Assembly (NCBI RefSeq): GCF_001426525.1
Contig: NZ_LMEW01000031.1
Coordinates: forward strand, 59,581-123,580
DNA: 64,000 bases
DNA from: Massilia sp. Root133
Lineage (GTDB): Bacteria > Pseudomonadota > Gammaproteobacteria > Burkholderiales > Burkholderiaceae_D
Direction: 5' to 3'
Each line of letters opens with the position of its first letter. Within the stretch, counting starts at the first letter, position 1. Made by a program: the position numbers and the translations under genes. The notes beneath the pieces were generated by a model. It saw only the letters and a list, made by a program, of their open reading frames with translations. It made no database searches and had not been told where the DNA came from. Positions 50,917 through 59,911 of the stretch are shown one piece after another.

Positions 50917-53235
50917 TCAGAAGTTCACGCGGAACTGCGCGCCATAGTTGCGCGGTTCGTTGACGATACCCGTGAGGTTGTCGAAGTCGATCGCCGCCAC
51001 CACCTGGATACGGTTGGTGATGTTGCGGGCGAATGCGGCAACCTCGTACTTGCCGTTGTCCCACTTGTAGCCGACCCGCAGGCCGCCTTCCAGCAGGGCC
51101 TTCGCCTTGTACTCCTTCGCTTCGTACAGGAACATGTTGTACTCGGTGCGGTACGACCAGTCCGTCAGCGCATACAGTTCACCGTCGGCCAGCGGATGCG
51201 AGTAGCGCAGCGTGAAGTTCGTCTGCCATTTCGGCGAACGGGGCAGCGGCAGGCCGTTCAGCTTCTGCGTGTACGGGAACGGGCCGGGCGCGCCGGTCGG
51301 GGTGCAGCCGTTCACGCCGCCGGTGTTGGGCTGGTTGCCGCAGGTTTGCACGAACAGGTTCGGATCCTTGATCTCGGTGTCGTTGTAGCTCGCGCCGATG
51401 CTCGCGCGCCAGTCGTCCGCCAGGATCGCCTGGAAGTCCAGTTCCACGCCCTGGCCCGTGACCTTCTCGGCGTTGATCAGCTGGTTCATGTTGATCGTGC
51501 CGCTGCCGGCCGTCAGCTGCTTGTCCTTCACGCGGTACTGGAACGCCGTCGCGGACAGGCGCGCGCGGCGGTCGAGCAGGTCGGCCTTGATGCCCGCTTC
51601 ATACGACAACGCCTTTTCCGCACCCGCGATCGACGGTTTGTCGCCGAGGCCGTTCAGGCGGCCCTGCATCGATGGTGCGCGGTAGCCGGTCGCCACGCGC
51701 GCGAACAAATTCGTGTCCGCATCCAGCGCATACGTCGCCGACGCATCCCAGCTCACGTTGTGCGAATCGCTGTGCAGCGGCAGCGGGCCGCTCGTCTGCG
51801 GCGGTTCGAAGCGCTGCGCGACGAAGTCCTTGTTGTCGCTCGTATAGCGCACGCCGCCGCGCAGTTTCAGCTGGTCCGAGACCTTGTAGTTCAGCGTGCC
51901 GAACACCGCCCACGAACGGGCGTCCTGCGTCTGCGTCGCGTAGGCGTCGTTCTGCGGATTGCCCGGCGCCAGCGTGTTGAAGCTGATCGAATCGATGCGG
52001 ATGTGTTCGTTGAAATAGAACACGCCGGCCATCCACTGGAGCGGATCCTTCGTGTTCGATTCGAGGCGGAATTCCTGCGTCGTCTGGTCGTGTTCCGGCA
52101 GCAGGTCGGCCGTCTCGACGGTGAACGGGATGAAGGCGTTCTGGCCAGGATAGTTCGGACCCATCGGTGGGGCATACACGGCGCCGAAGCCGCCGTCCAC
52201 GTCGCCGCGGCTGTAGAAGGATGCGTGCTCGTAACCCGTGATCGAGTGCAAGGTCATGCCGTCCAGGTCCCAGCGCAGGCGCAGGTTGGCGCCGCTGGTG
52301 CGCAAGGTCTGGCTGTTGCCGCCGTCGGTGGGGTAGCGGTCGTAGTCGAAGCCGTCGACGAGGTCGTTCGTGCCCTTCTTGATGATGTTCGCGCGGAACA
52401 GGGTCGCATTGCCCTTCATGTCGCGGCCGTGGGCATTGAACAGCGCGGAGAAGTCGCGCGTCGGCTTGAACAGCAGCTGGATGCGCGCGGCGTTGTCGTC
52501 GTAGCCTTCGAAATCGCGGGTGTAGGCGTTGGGTCGCGGGTTGTGCACGCGGTCGTTGCGGTGCTGCGACTGCAGCGAGACGCGCAGCGCCAGCATGTCC
52601 GACAGCGGCACGTTGTACGCGCCTTCCGCATTGATCGTGCCGTAGTTGCCGGCGCCGAGCACGGCATAGCCTTCCGTCTTGAACACCGGTTTCGCGGAAT
52701 CGAACTTGATCACGCCGGCGGGCGAGTTACGGCCGAACAGCGTCCCCTGGGGGCCGCGCAGCACTTCGACCTGGTCCACGTCGAACACGGGGAAGCCCTT
52801 GAGCATGGGGCTTTCCTGCACGATGTCGTCGACGACGAGGCCGACCGGCTGCGACGCATTCAGGTCGAAGTCGGTATTGCCCTGGCCGCGGATGTAAAAG
52901 CGCGGGAACGAGCGGCCGTAGTCGGATTCGACGTTCAGCGAGGGCGAGCGGCCCGCCAGGAAGCGGATGTCGGCGCCGCCCGACGTCAGCACGTCCAGCT
53001 TCTCGCCCTTGATGGCGGTGACCGACATCGGGACTTCCTTGAGGTTCTCGGCGCGCCGCTGGGCGGTCACGATCACGGTTTCCAGGCGCTGGCCGGCGGG
53101 CTTCGCGACGGCGGCGGTGTCTTGCGCGGTCGCGGACTGGTCCGGTTCATCGGCCAGCGCAACCAGGGGAAAGGCGCTCGTCACGGCGGCGGCGAGCAGC
53201 GTGCGGGCGAACAGGCGGGTGGGGCGTACGCTCAT
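50917..53235 (-). CDS. TonB-dependent receptor (iron-complex receptor type)
   Basis: The protein has 772 residues from the ATG at 53235, with AAGGAAGAG upstream. A signal peptide ends near LVALADEPD (about 29). The TonB box region is ETVIVTAQRR (about 50-60). The plug has PRFYIRGQGNTDFDLNASQ and VEVLRGPQGTLFGRNSPAGV. The barrel ends in a terminal strand with Phe (AQFRVNF). The family includes catecholate siderophore and other iron-complex receptors, as well as carbohydrate receptors; the ligand is not given by sequence. Its promoter region contains a paired direct repeat. Confidence 0.93.
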   Translation of the reverse strand: MSVRPTRLFARTLLAAAVTSAFPLVALADEPDQSATAQDTAAVAKPAGQRLETVIVTAQRRAENLKEVPMSVTAIKGEKLDVLTSGGADIRFLAGRSPSLNVESDYGRSFPRFYIRGQGNTDFDLNASQPVGLVVDDIVQESPMLKGFPVFDVDQVEVLRGPQGTLFGRNSPAGVIKFDSAKPVFKTEGYAVLGAGNYGTINAEGAYNVPLSDMLALRVSLQSQHRNDRVHNPRPNAYTRDFEGYDDNAARIQLLFKPTRDFSALFNAHGRDMKGNATLFRANIIKKGTNDLVDGFDYDRYPTDGGNSQTLRTSGANLRLRWDLDGMTLHSITGYEHASFYSRGDVDGGFGAVYAPPMGPNYPGQNAFIPFTVETADLLPEHDQTTQEFRLESNTKDPLQWMAGVFYFNEHIRIDSISFNTLAPGNPQNDAYATQTQDARSWAVFGTLNYKVSDQLKLRGGVRYTSDNKDFVAQRFEPPQTSGPLPLHSDSHNVSWDASATYALDADTNLFARVATGYRAPSMQGRLNGLGDKPSIAGAEKALSYEAGIKADLLDRRARLSATAFQYRVKDKQLTAGSGTINMNQLINAEKVTGQGVELDFQAILADDWRASIGASYNDTEIKDPNLFVQTCGNQPNTGGVNGCTPTGAPGPFPYTQKLNGLPLPRSPKWQTNFTLRYSHPLADGELYALTDWSYRTEYNMFLYEAKEYKAKALLEGGLRVGYKWDNGKYEVAAFARNITNRIQVVAAIDFDNLTGIVNEPRNYGAQFRVNF

Positions 53236-53279
53236 GGATATCTCTTCCTTGTCTTGATGCTTGTTTTTATTCTCTTTGT

Positions 53280-53328
53280 CATTTGGCAAAGATTACTCAT
53301 CCTAGCAGTAAAGACATTTGGAAAAGAT
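53280..53328. repeat. Paired 14-bp direct repeat in the TonB receptor promoter
   Basis: CATTTGGCAAAGAT (53280-53293) and CATTTGGAAAAGAT (53315-53328) differ at one base and are 35 bases apart start to start. They lie 45-95 bases upstream of the receptor start. The spacing (about 3.3 helical turns) and the location fit operator half-sites. Confidence 0.5.
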
Positions 53329-53468
53329 GCCGATGTATATATTTTGAAAACGTATAAATTGCTTAACTAAACGGTATTTGCCTGTGCCGACCGACTGTTG
53401 CATAGTGACGGGTTGGCGTTCACGATCGTATTTGCGGATTCCAGAGAGAGGACGGCGGCGAAGGCCGG

Positions 53469-53498
53469 CGCCGGGCATCCTGTGGCATGCCCGGCGTA
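53469..53498 (-). terminator. Hairpin downstream of the membrane-anchored hypothetical gene
   Basis: CGCCGGGCAT and ATGCCCGGCG can pair around a loop of about eight bases, 46 bases after the stop of the minus-strand gene. There is no T run, so it is a weak terminator candidate. Confidence 0.35.
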
Positions 53499-53543
53499 TG
53501 ATTCAAGCAACGTTTCCCCTGTTGTTAATGGCCAACACCAACG

Positions 53544-54470
53544 CTAGTTCTGCAGGTCCGGCGGGATGTCGTAGCTGAATGTCCTGGTGTCGAACATCAG
53601 CTTCCAGGTTTGTGCTTCCACCGGCTTGTCGTCCAGTGTGCCGCCCGCCGTCACCGTGATCGGCACGGGGATATTGCCGTTGACGGTGGCCGTGCGATAG
53701 GTCCAGCGGCGCTTGTCGCAGCGGGCCGGCGGTATGCCCCCGTCGTCGCCATCCTCCGTGTTCGCGATCTGCGCCAGCCAGGCGTCGTACGCGGCCTTCG
53801 CGTCCTCGCAGGACCCCTCCGGTTTCGCGTCGCGTGCGGCGAGGAATTCTCCCAGCACGGCGATCTGGCCGTCGTGCGGTGCCAGCACCGTATTCATGGT
53901 CGTGACGGCTTCGCTGTCCGGCTCGGCGTCCCAACGCGTCTTGACGACCCAGCCCCACAGGTTGTCGCTGAGGGCTTCGAAGCGGACCTGTTCAGGCTTG
54001 ACCGGGGCGTTGGAGAGGAAGCGGACCTGCGTATTTTCCTGGGCCAGGCCGCCGTCCTTGCCGTCCGGGTGAACGTAAAACACGCCATAGACCGCCTGGC
54101 CGTCGCCGTTCACGGCGGCCCCGCTGGCGACGAAATACAGCTCGTCGCCAGCCGCCCCGTCGGGAATCTTCGCCTGCTGCACCACGCGCATCAGATACGT
54201 CACGCTGTCTTCGCCCACGTACAGCCACCCCTTTTTCGCGGCGGAGTATTTGCCGTAGGTCTGGCCCATCACGTCGTCGATGACGGCGGCTTCGTCGATC
54301 GTGACGCGTTTGCGCGCATCGTGCGCGTGCAGCCAGTAAGCAAGCGCGATCAGGGCCAGGGCGAGCGCGCCGACCGTGGCCAGCACATACAGCACCAGGC
54401 GGCTCCAGCGGCGGGACGGCCGGGCAGGGTGGACGGGCGTGGCGGTAGCCGGTTCCTTCAGGTCTTCCAT
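53544..54470 (-). CDS. Membrane-anchored hypothetical protein
   Basis: The protein has 308 residues from the ATG at 54470. The N-terminal 25 residues are basic and cytoplasmic; one membrane helix lies at about 26-48 (LVLYVLATVGALALALIALA). The remaining 260 residues would be periplasmic. Features include a YGKYSAAKKGWLYVGED stretch and Cys pairs at CEDAKAAYDAW and ARCDKRRWTY, so a disulfide is possible. No family is recognised. The upstream 55 bases are AT-rich and hold the promoter. Confidence 0.75.
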   Translation of the reverse strand: MEDLKEPATATPVHPARPSRRWSRLVLYVLATVGALALALIALAYWLHAHDARKRVTIDEAAVIDDVMGQTYGKYSAAKKGWLYVGEDSVTYLMRVVQQAKIPDGAAGDELYFVASGAAVNGDGQAVYGVFYVHPDGKDGGLAQENTQVRFLSNAPVKPEQVRFEALSDNLWGWVVKTRWDAEPDSEAVTTMNTVLAPHDGQIAVLGEFLAARDAKPEGSCEDAKAAYDAWLAQIANTEDGDDGGIPPARCDKRRWTYRTATVNGNIPVPITVTAGGTLDDKPVEAQTWKLMFDTRTFSYDIPPDLQN

Positions 54471-54549
54471 GAGATCCTCAAAAGTAAAAAATCGAAAATG
54501 CTAAATTGCAATTGTGAAATTTTACATTAGAGGTGGGGAATGTTGTAAA

Positions 54550-54582
54550 GAGAAAAACAAAATGCCCGCGCAAGGCGGGCAT
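54550..54582 (-). terminator. Rho-independent terminator of the receiver-GGDEF gene
   Basis: On the minus strand ATGCCCGCC-TTG-CGCGGGCAT-like sequence (54562-54582) forms a GC-rich stem with a short loop, followed by TTTTGTTTTT (54551-54561). It starts about 20 bases after the stop of the minus-strand gene ending at 54604. Confidence 0.85.
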
Positions 54583-54603
54583 TCGAGATGGAGACGGCGA
54601 CGG

Positions 54604-55626
54604 TCAGCGATGCTGCGCCAGCTCCGGCGATGGCGCGACGGCCGGCGTGGCGGGCGGCGGCATGGTCGGCTTGACGGCCAGCGCGGCCTGGCGCGCGGCG
54701 CTGCCGTTGGCGCAAAAGCGGTTCTTGCCGGCGCGCTTCGCTTCGTACAGCGCGTAGTCGGCGATGCTGATCAGGTCGACGACGTTTTCCGCGTCGTCCG
54801 GATACAGGCTGATGCCGATACTCGTCGACAACTGCAGGGTCAGGTCGTTGATGAAGAACGGTTCGGACAGCGCCTCGACGAGCTTGGCGGCCGGTCCCTG
54901 TGCATCGGCCAGGCTGTGCACGTCGGCCAGCAGGACGATGAATTCGTCGCCGCCCAGGCGCGCCACCGTGTCTTCCTTGCGCGAATTCGACAGCAGGCGT
55001 TGCGACACCATCTTGAGGATCTCGTCGCCGTAGGCGTGGCCGTATGTATCGTTGATCGCCTTGAAGCCGTCCAGGTCGAGGTACATCACCGCGGCCTTGT
55101 GGTGGTTGCGGTTGGCGTGCTGCAGGGCCGTTTCGATGCGGTCTTCCAGCAGGCGGCGGTTCGGCAGGCCGGTGAGGGCGTCGTGCAGCGCCAGTTCCTG
55201 CTGGGCGCGGCTGTACTGGGCCAGTTCCTTGTACAGCAGGCGCACTTCTAGCATGTTATGGATGCGCTTGTGCACTTCGAGCAGGTCGAACGGCTTGCTG
55301 ATGAAATCGCGGGCGCCCGCTTCCAGCGCGGCGATCTTGAAGCTGGGCTGTGCCGTCAGGGCGAGCACGGGCAGGTAGCCGCCCTGTTCGATTTCCTTCA
55401 GGCCTTTCATGACCTGGAAACCGTTCAGGCCCGGCATTTGCAGGTCGAGCAGGATCAAGTCGTAGTTGTGTTCGCGATGCAGCGGGCACACCTGTTCCGG
55501 CAGCATCGTCGAACTGACGTCGGTGTAGCCTTCCTCGCGCAATATCTCTTCCATCAATTCGATATTGTCCGGGGAATCATCTACGACCAGGATCTTCGCG
55601 TTCAGGATGTCTTGTCGGCTGGGCAT
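54604..55626 (-). CDS. Receiver-GGDEF diguanylate cyclase
   Basis: The protein has 340 residues from the ATG at 55626. Residues 10-130 form a receiver domain (LVVDDSPDN; LILLDLQMPGLNG; ALTAQPS; FISKPFDLLE). A linker helix follows, then GGDEF at about 155-315 with the intact motif RLGGDEFIVLL and HDALTGLPNRR. The C-terminal 25 residues are Ala/Pro-rich. Phosphorylation of the receiver would control c-di-GMP synthesis. Which kinase phosphorylates it is unknown; the large hybrid kinase upstream on the same strand is a candidate. Confidence 0.94.
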   Translation of the reverse strand: MPSRQDILNAKILVVDDSPDNIELMEEILREEGYTDVSSTMLPEQVCPLHREHNYDLILLDLQMPGLNGFQVMKGLKEIEQGGYLPVLALTAQPSFKIAALEAGARDFISKPFDLLEVHKRIHNMLEVRLLYKELAQYSRAQQELALHDALTGLPNRRLLEDRIETALQHANRNHHKAAVMYLDLDGFKAINDTYGHAYGDEILKMVSQRLLSNSRKEDTVARLGGDEFIVLLADVHSLADAQGPAAKLVEALSEPFFINDLTLQLSTSIGISLYPDDAENVVDLISIADYALYEAKRAGKNRFCANGSAARQAALAVKPTMPPPATPAVAPSPELAQHR

Positions 55627-55784
55627 GCGTACTCTCGTCAAATCAAGGCCGGTATTATTTGTTCCTTAACTACTCATACCAGCTCTAGAACAACATTTCA
55701 TAGTCTAGCAAAACGCCGAGAATTTCTTGTAGGACAGCGCCGCGTCCTTGGGTAGGAACATCTTTCGTATTCCTCGAGTCCCTA

Positions 55785-58700
55785 TTAGCGTACGCCATTT
55801 CTGCCCGCCGTGGCTGCGTCGGCACGATTCACGAACGGGGACGAGGGGCCGACAACGGAAGCAACTGTTGCAATTAGTTCACTCGGTTCGACCGGTTTGG
55901 AGATATGCGCCGAAAATCCGGCCTCCAGCGCGCTCAGCCGGTCTTCCGAGCGGGCGAATGCCGTCAGGGCGATGGCCGGGACCTGGCTGCCTTCCTCGCG
56001 TCCCAGGTGGCGGACCCAGTCGAGCAGTTCGAAGCCGTCCACTTCCGGCATGCCCAGGTCGCTGATCAGGAGGTTCGGCACGCGTTCCTTGAACAGGGCG
56101 AACGCATCGCGCGCGCTGGCGGCGATGCGGACGGATGCGCCGCAATCGCTCAGGATCCGCTTGATCAGTTCGCGCGCATCGCGGTCGTCGTCGACCACCA
56201 GCACGTTGACGCCGGACAGGTCGAGCACCGTCATCTCCGGCGTGGCGGGCGTCGGCAGGATCATCGCGGCGCGTGCGCTGCGCGTCGCCGGCGGTTGCTG
56301 CTTGGCGAGCGGCAATTCGATGGTGAAGCTGGCGCCCTTGCCTTCGCCGGCGCTCTCGGCGCGGACGGTGCCGCCGTGCTGCTCGATCAGGTGTTTCACG
56401 ATCGCGAGACCCAGGCCGAGGCCGCCGTGGCGGCGCGTCATCGATGCGTCCGCCTGGCGGAACCGTTCGAATACGTGGGTGATGAATTCCGGCCGGATGC
56501 CCGCGCCGTTGTCGCGCACGGTGATGGCGACGCTCGTATCGTTGCGGGCGAGTTCGATGCCGACCTGGCCATCGCGCGGCGTGAACTTGATCGCGTTCGA
56601 CAGCAGGTTCCATACGACCTGCTGCAGGCGCGCCGGATCGCCCGCGACGAGGCCCGGGTCGGCCGCGTACTGCTTGTCGATGCGGATGTTTTTCGCATCG
56701 GCCGCTGGGCGCACCGTCTCGATGGCCGCGTCGATGAAGCTCGCCGGCGCCACGGCCTGCATGTCGAGCAGGACCTTGCCGGACGTGATGCGGCTCATGT
56801 CGAGCAGGTCTTCGATCAGCTGGGCCTGGGCGCGGGCGTTGCGCTCGATCGTCTGCAAGCCTTTCTGCAGGTCGTTCTGGTCGCGGCTGCCGCGCCGCAG
56901 CACCTGGGCCCAGCCGAGGATCGCCGACAGCGGCGTGCGCAGTTCGTGCGACAGCGTCGCCAGGAATTCGTCCTTCATCTGGCTCGTCCGTTCGGCCTCG
57001 GCGCGCGCCTGGCGCTCGCTTTCGAGCAGTACCTTGCGCTCCTCGGCCGCGCGCTGGGCGGCTTCGTATAGCCGCACGTTGTCGATGGCGACGGCGGCCT
57101 GGGCCGCGATGCCGCGCACGATGCGTTCCGTGCGTTCGCTGAACACGTCCGCTTCGGGGTGGCCGAAGAACATGGTGCCGAGCAATTCCCCGGAATGGCC
57201 GACGACGGGCACGGCGAGATAGCTGCGCACGGCCGGGTGGCCCGCAGGCAGGCCGAACGGGGGCGCGTCGCGCAGGCGTGCGTCGAGCGTGACGTCGCCG
57301 GAGCGGATCACGCCCGCCGGATGGTCCAGCAGGCCCGGGCCGAACAGGCCGGTGGGACCGGCCGCGCCGAACGCTTCGAATCCGACCGGGCTGCCGCCGG
57401 ACACGGTGTACAGGGTGAACAGGTTGTTCGCATCGGGCTCGATGCCGTCGTTGCGTCCGTGGTACAGGAACGCACCCTGGCGCGCGCCGGCGATGCCCGT
57501 GGCGGCGTCCGTGGCGACTTGCAGCAGCGAGCGCAGGTCGCGCGTGGAAGCGAGCGCGCTGCCGGTGCTGTTGAGCAGTTCGAGCACGTGCGATTCGTCC
57601 CGTAGCGCCTGCTCGGCCCGCTTGACCTCGTCGACGTCCGTGTCCGTGCCGAACCAGCGCAAGACCTTGCCGTGGCGGTCGCGGACGGGATTCACCCGCG
57701 TGAGGAACCAGCGGTACTGGCCGTCCGCGCCACGGATCGGGTATTCCATTTCGAACGGATTGCCGCTCTTGATGCTGGCGCTCCAGCGCTCCAGGACGGC
57801 CGGCAGGACGGTCGGCTCGACGGCCGTCTGCCAACCCCAGCCCACGACCTGGTCCGGCGTCGTGCCGGTGTATTCGAACCAGCGTTCGTTGAACCAGACG
57901 ATGGCGCCGTCGGCCTGCGCCATCCAGGCCAGCTGCGGGATCGTGTTGGCCAGCGCGCGCAATACCTCCTCGCTCTGGCGCAGGGCATCCGCGGCGCTGC
58001 GCCGGGCCGTGACGTCCTGCACCACGCCGGTCATGCCGAGCACGCCTTCGCGCCGCGCCTGGTCGGCGTAATCGGCGCGGCCCACGAGCGCCACCCAGCG
58101 CGGTTCGCCGCTCGGGCCCGGCAGGCGGCATTCCAGTTCGAGGTCGCTGTGGCCGGCAAAGGCTTGCAGCACGGCGCGGCGCACGCTTTCCCGGTCGCCC
58201 GGGTCGATGCGGGCGCGCAGTTCGCTCCACGCGAGCGGCTGCTCGGCCGGCAGGCCGAAGATGGCGGCCGCCCGTTCGCCCAGCATCACGCGGTCGCTGG
58301 CGGCGTCCCAGCGCCAGTCGCCCAGGCGGCCCGCGGCCAGCGCCACCTGCAGGCGGCTGTTGCCTTGCTGCAGGGCCTGCTGGTCGGCCTTGCGCCGGTT
58401 GATGTCCTGGAAGTACAGCGTCAGGCCGTCCGGCGACGGATGGGCGCGCACCTCGAACCAGCGTTTCAGCGCCGGCCAGAAGAATTCCTGGATCGCCGTC
58501 TCGCGGCTGACCATCGCGCGCCGGTAGACGGTTTCGAGCATGCTGCCGCGCAGTTCGGGGAACGAGGCCCACAGGTCGTGGCCGACCAGGCTGGGGCGGG
58601 TCTTTTGCAGGGGCGCGAGCATCTCCAGCGCGCGCCCGTTGATGTACATGATGCGCCATTGGTGGTCGACCGCGCAGAAGCCGTCGACCAGGCTCTCGAG

Positions 58701-58829
58701 CATGTTTTCCATGCGCGCGTTGGCCACGCGCAGCGCTTCGCGCGCTTCCTGCAGTTCGCGCGCGGTCGCGGCCGCGGCAGCAGCGGGCTGCGCGGAGGGA
58801 TGCCGCAGCTCGTCGCGCTCGTTGCTCAC
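55785..58829 (-). CDS. Large soluble hybrid kinase: three PAS, GAF, kinase, receiver
   Basis: The protein has 1014 residues from the GTG at 58829, which overlaps the stop of a small upstream ORF. The order is PAS at about 35-150 (VDGFCAVDHQWRIMYINGRA), PAS at 160-280, PAS at 290-410 (NTIPQLAWMAQADGAIVWFN), GAF at 425-600, HisKA with H-box LSHELRTPLSAILGWAQVL (about 640), ATPase (NLLSNAIKFTP; DNGAGIRP; GGLGLGLAIVKHLIE), and receiver at about 880-1000 (LISDLGMPEVDG). There is no membrane segment. It is probably a cytoplasmic multi-signal sensor. Downstream on the same strand is the receiver-GGDEF gene. Confidence 0.94.
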   Translation of the reverse strand: MSNERDELRHPSAQPAAAAAATARELQEAREALRVANARMENMLESLVDGFCAVDHQWRIMYINGRALEMLAPLQKTRPSLVGHDLWASFPELRGSMLETVYRRAMVSRETAIQEFFWPALKRWFEVRAHPSPDGLTLYFQDINRRKADQQALQQGNSRLQVALAAGRLGDWRWDAASDRVMLGERAAAIFGLPAEQPLAWSELRARIDPGDRESVRRAVLQAFAGHSDLELECRLPGPSGEPRWVALVGRADYADQARREGVLGMTGVVQDVTARRSAADALRQSEEVLRALANTIPQLAWMAQADGAIVWFNERWFEYTGTTPDQVVGWGWQTAVEPTVLPAVLERWSASIKSGNPFEMEYPIRGADGQYRWFLTRVNPVRDRHGKVLRWFGTDTDVDEVKRAEQALRDESHVLELLNSTGSALASTRDLRSLLQVATDAATGIAGARQGAFLYHGRNDGIEPDANNLFTLYTVSGGSPVGFEAFGAAGPTGLFGPGLLDHPAGVIRSGDVTLDARLRDAPPFGLPAGHPAVRSYLAVPVVGHSGELLGTMFFGHPEADVFSERTERIVRGIAAQAAVAIDNVRLYEAAQRAAEERKVLLESERQARAEAERTSQMKDEFLATLSHELRTPLSAILGWAQVLRRGSRDQNDLQKGLQTIERNARAQAQLIEDLLDMSRITSGKVLLDMQAVAPASFIDAAIETVRPAADAKNIRIDKQYAADPGLVAGDPARLQQVVWNLLSNAIKFTPRDGQVGIELARNDTSVAITVRDNGAGIRPEFITHVFERFRQADASMTRRHGGLGLGLAIVKHLIEQHGGTVRAESAGEGKGASFTIELPLAKQQPPATRSARAAMILPTPATPEMTVLDLSGVNVLVVDDDRDARELIKRILSDCGASVRIAASARDAFALFKERVPNLLISDLGMPEVDGFELLDWVRHLGREEGSQVPAIALTAFARSEDRLSALEAGFSAHISKPVEPSELIATVASVVGPSSPFVNRADAATAGRNGVR

Positions 58830-58930
58830 CGTACGCCTCCCCGCGAGACCACCGCGGACGGCGCCGGGTCGAGCATGTCCGTCAGCTCGGAGGGGCGGGG
58901 TGCACTGCCGGTGGGCTCGAAATCAATCAT
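58826..58930 (-). CDS. 34-residue ORF coupled to the hybrid kinase
   Basis: A frame from the ATG at 58930 (MIDFEPTGSAPRPSELTDML) ends in a TGA that overlaps the kinase GTG (GTGA). The same frame is open back to an ATG at 59074, so a protein of 82 residues starting three bases after the previous gene is also possible. Neither start has a clear ribosome site. The overlap favours translational coupling. Confidence 0.35.
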   Translation of the reverse strand: MIDFEPTGSAPRPSELTDMLDPAPSAVVSRGGVR

Positions 58931-59077
58931 CGCGTTGGGCTCTGCGCGCGCGACGGTGGTGCCGCGCAAAATGGACGGGTACAGCCGTCGCGGGCACGTC
59001 CGTCCACGGCGCGTAATGAGCCGTACACCGATTCTAGCCCAGCCCGGGCGCTTTGTTGCACACCTTTGGGCCATCGT

Positions 59078-59911
59078 TCAGGTGCGCACCGGCAGCGGAT
59101 GCGCCACCTTGTCGAGCGCCTGCTGGAGCTGGTCCAGCTCGTAGGGCTTCTGCAGCGACAGGTAGGGGAATTCCACGTGGCGCAGCAGGGTGTCGCCATA
59201 GCCCGACGCGAAGATCACCCGCATCGACGGCGCCTGCGTCACGGCCTGGCGCGCCAGGTCGACGCCGGACATGCCGGGCAGGCTGACGTCCGTGAACAAC
59301 ACGTCGTATTGCCCGGCCGCCAGGCGCGCCAGCGCGTCGTTCGGATGGCCGACGCCGTCCGCCTCGTGGCCGAAGGCGCGCAGCATCTCGCACACGAGGT
59401 ATTGCGAGTCGACGTTGTCTTCGACGACGAGGATGCGCATGGGACCGGCCGACTCGGCCGGCGCTTCCGTCACGGGCGCGGCGGGCGCCAGCGCGCACAG
59501 CACGCCCGCGACGGCGTCGCCGTCCGCCCGCACGGGCGTGAAATACAGGTCGTAATGGCCGCTGCCGCCCGCGCTGCCCGCGAACATGAGGTTGCGGTCC
59601 GGCGCGTACGCGGCCTCGCCGCTCCAGGCGCGCCGCAGCTCGTCGCCCGCCACCGCCAGCGGAGGCGGCATCACGGGCGGCACGCCGCCGCCGGGGGCCC
59701 GTCCGTACGCCGGCCCGGCCAGCGCGCCGTAGGCGTCGTTGAACAGCATCGTCATGTCGCGTCCCCACACGAGCAGCATGGGCAGGGGCGTGTTGAACAT
59801 GACGTCGGCGGCCAGCCTCAGTGCCTGCGGCCATTGCTGCGGTTCGCCGAGCCGGGAAGCGGACCAGTCGTAGGAACTGGAAGAGTGTGCGGACCTGCCG
59901 GGATGGAGCAT
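59078..59911 (-). CDS. PAS-like plus receiver response regulator
   Basis: The protein has 277 residues from the ATG at 59911; extensions to 60049 lack a ribosome site. Residues about 15-140 resemble the degenerate PAS domain seen in kinases of this group (SRLGEPQQWPQALRLAADVM, then FNDAYGALAG). Residues about 155-275 form a receiver domain (LVVEDNVDSQYLV; LFTDVSLPGMSG; FASGYGD; LQKPYELD). There is no kinase core or DNA-binding domain. It is probably a phosphate sink or intermediate for the adjacent hybrid kinase. Confidence 0.88.
   Translation of the reverse strand: MLHPGRSAHSSSSYDWSASRLGEPQQWPQALRLAADVMFNTPLPMLLVWGRDMTMLFNDAYGALAGPAYGRAPGGGVPPVMPPPLAVAGDELRRAWSGEAAYAPDRNLMFAGSAGGSGHYDLYFTPVRADGDAVAGVLCALAPAAPVTEAPAESAGPMRILVVEDNVDSQYLVCEMLRAFGHEADGVGHPNDALARLAAGQYDVLFTDVSLPGMSGVDLARQAVTQAPSMRVIFASGYGDTLLRHVEFPYLSLQKPYELDQLQQALDKVAHPLPVRT

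Larger units (their letters stand above)
53236..53543. other. Intergenic region with AT-rich receptor promoter and repeats
   Basis: This 308-base gap has no credible gene. Bases 53236-53370 are AT-rich and are the likely promoter of the TonB receptor on the minus strand. They contain two near-identical 14-mers (see repeat entry). Bases about 53469-53498 contain a GC-rich hairpin that may end the minus-strand transcript of the following gene. Confidence 0.6.
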
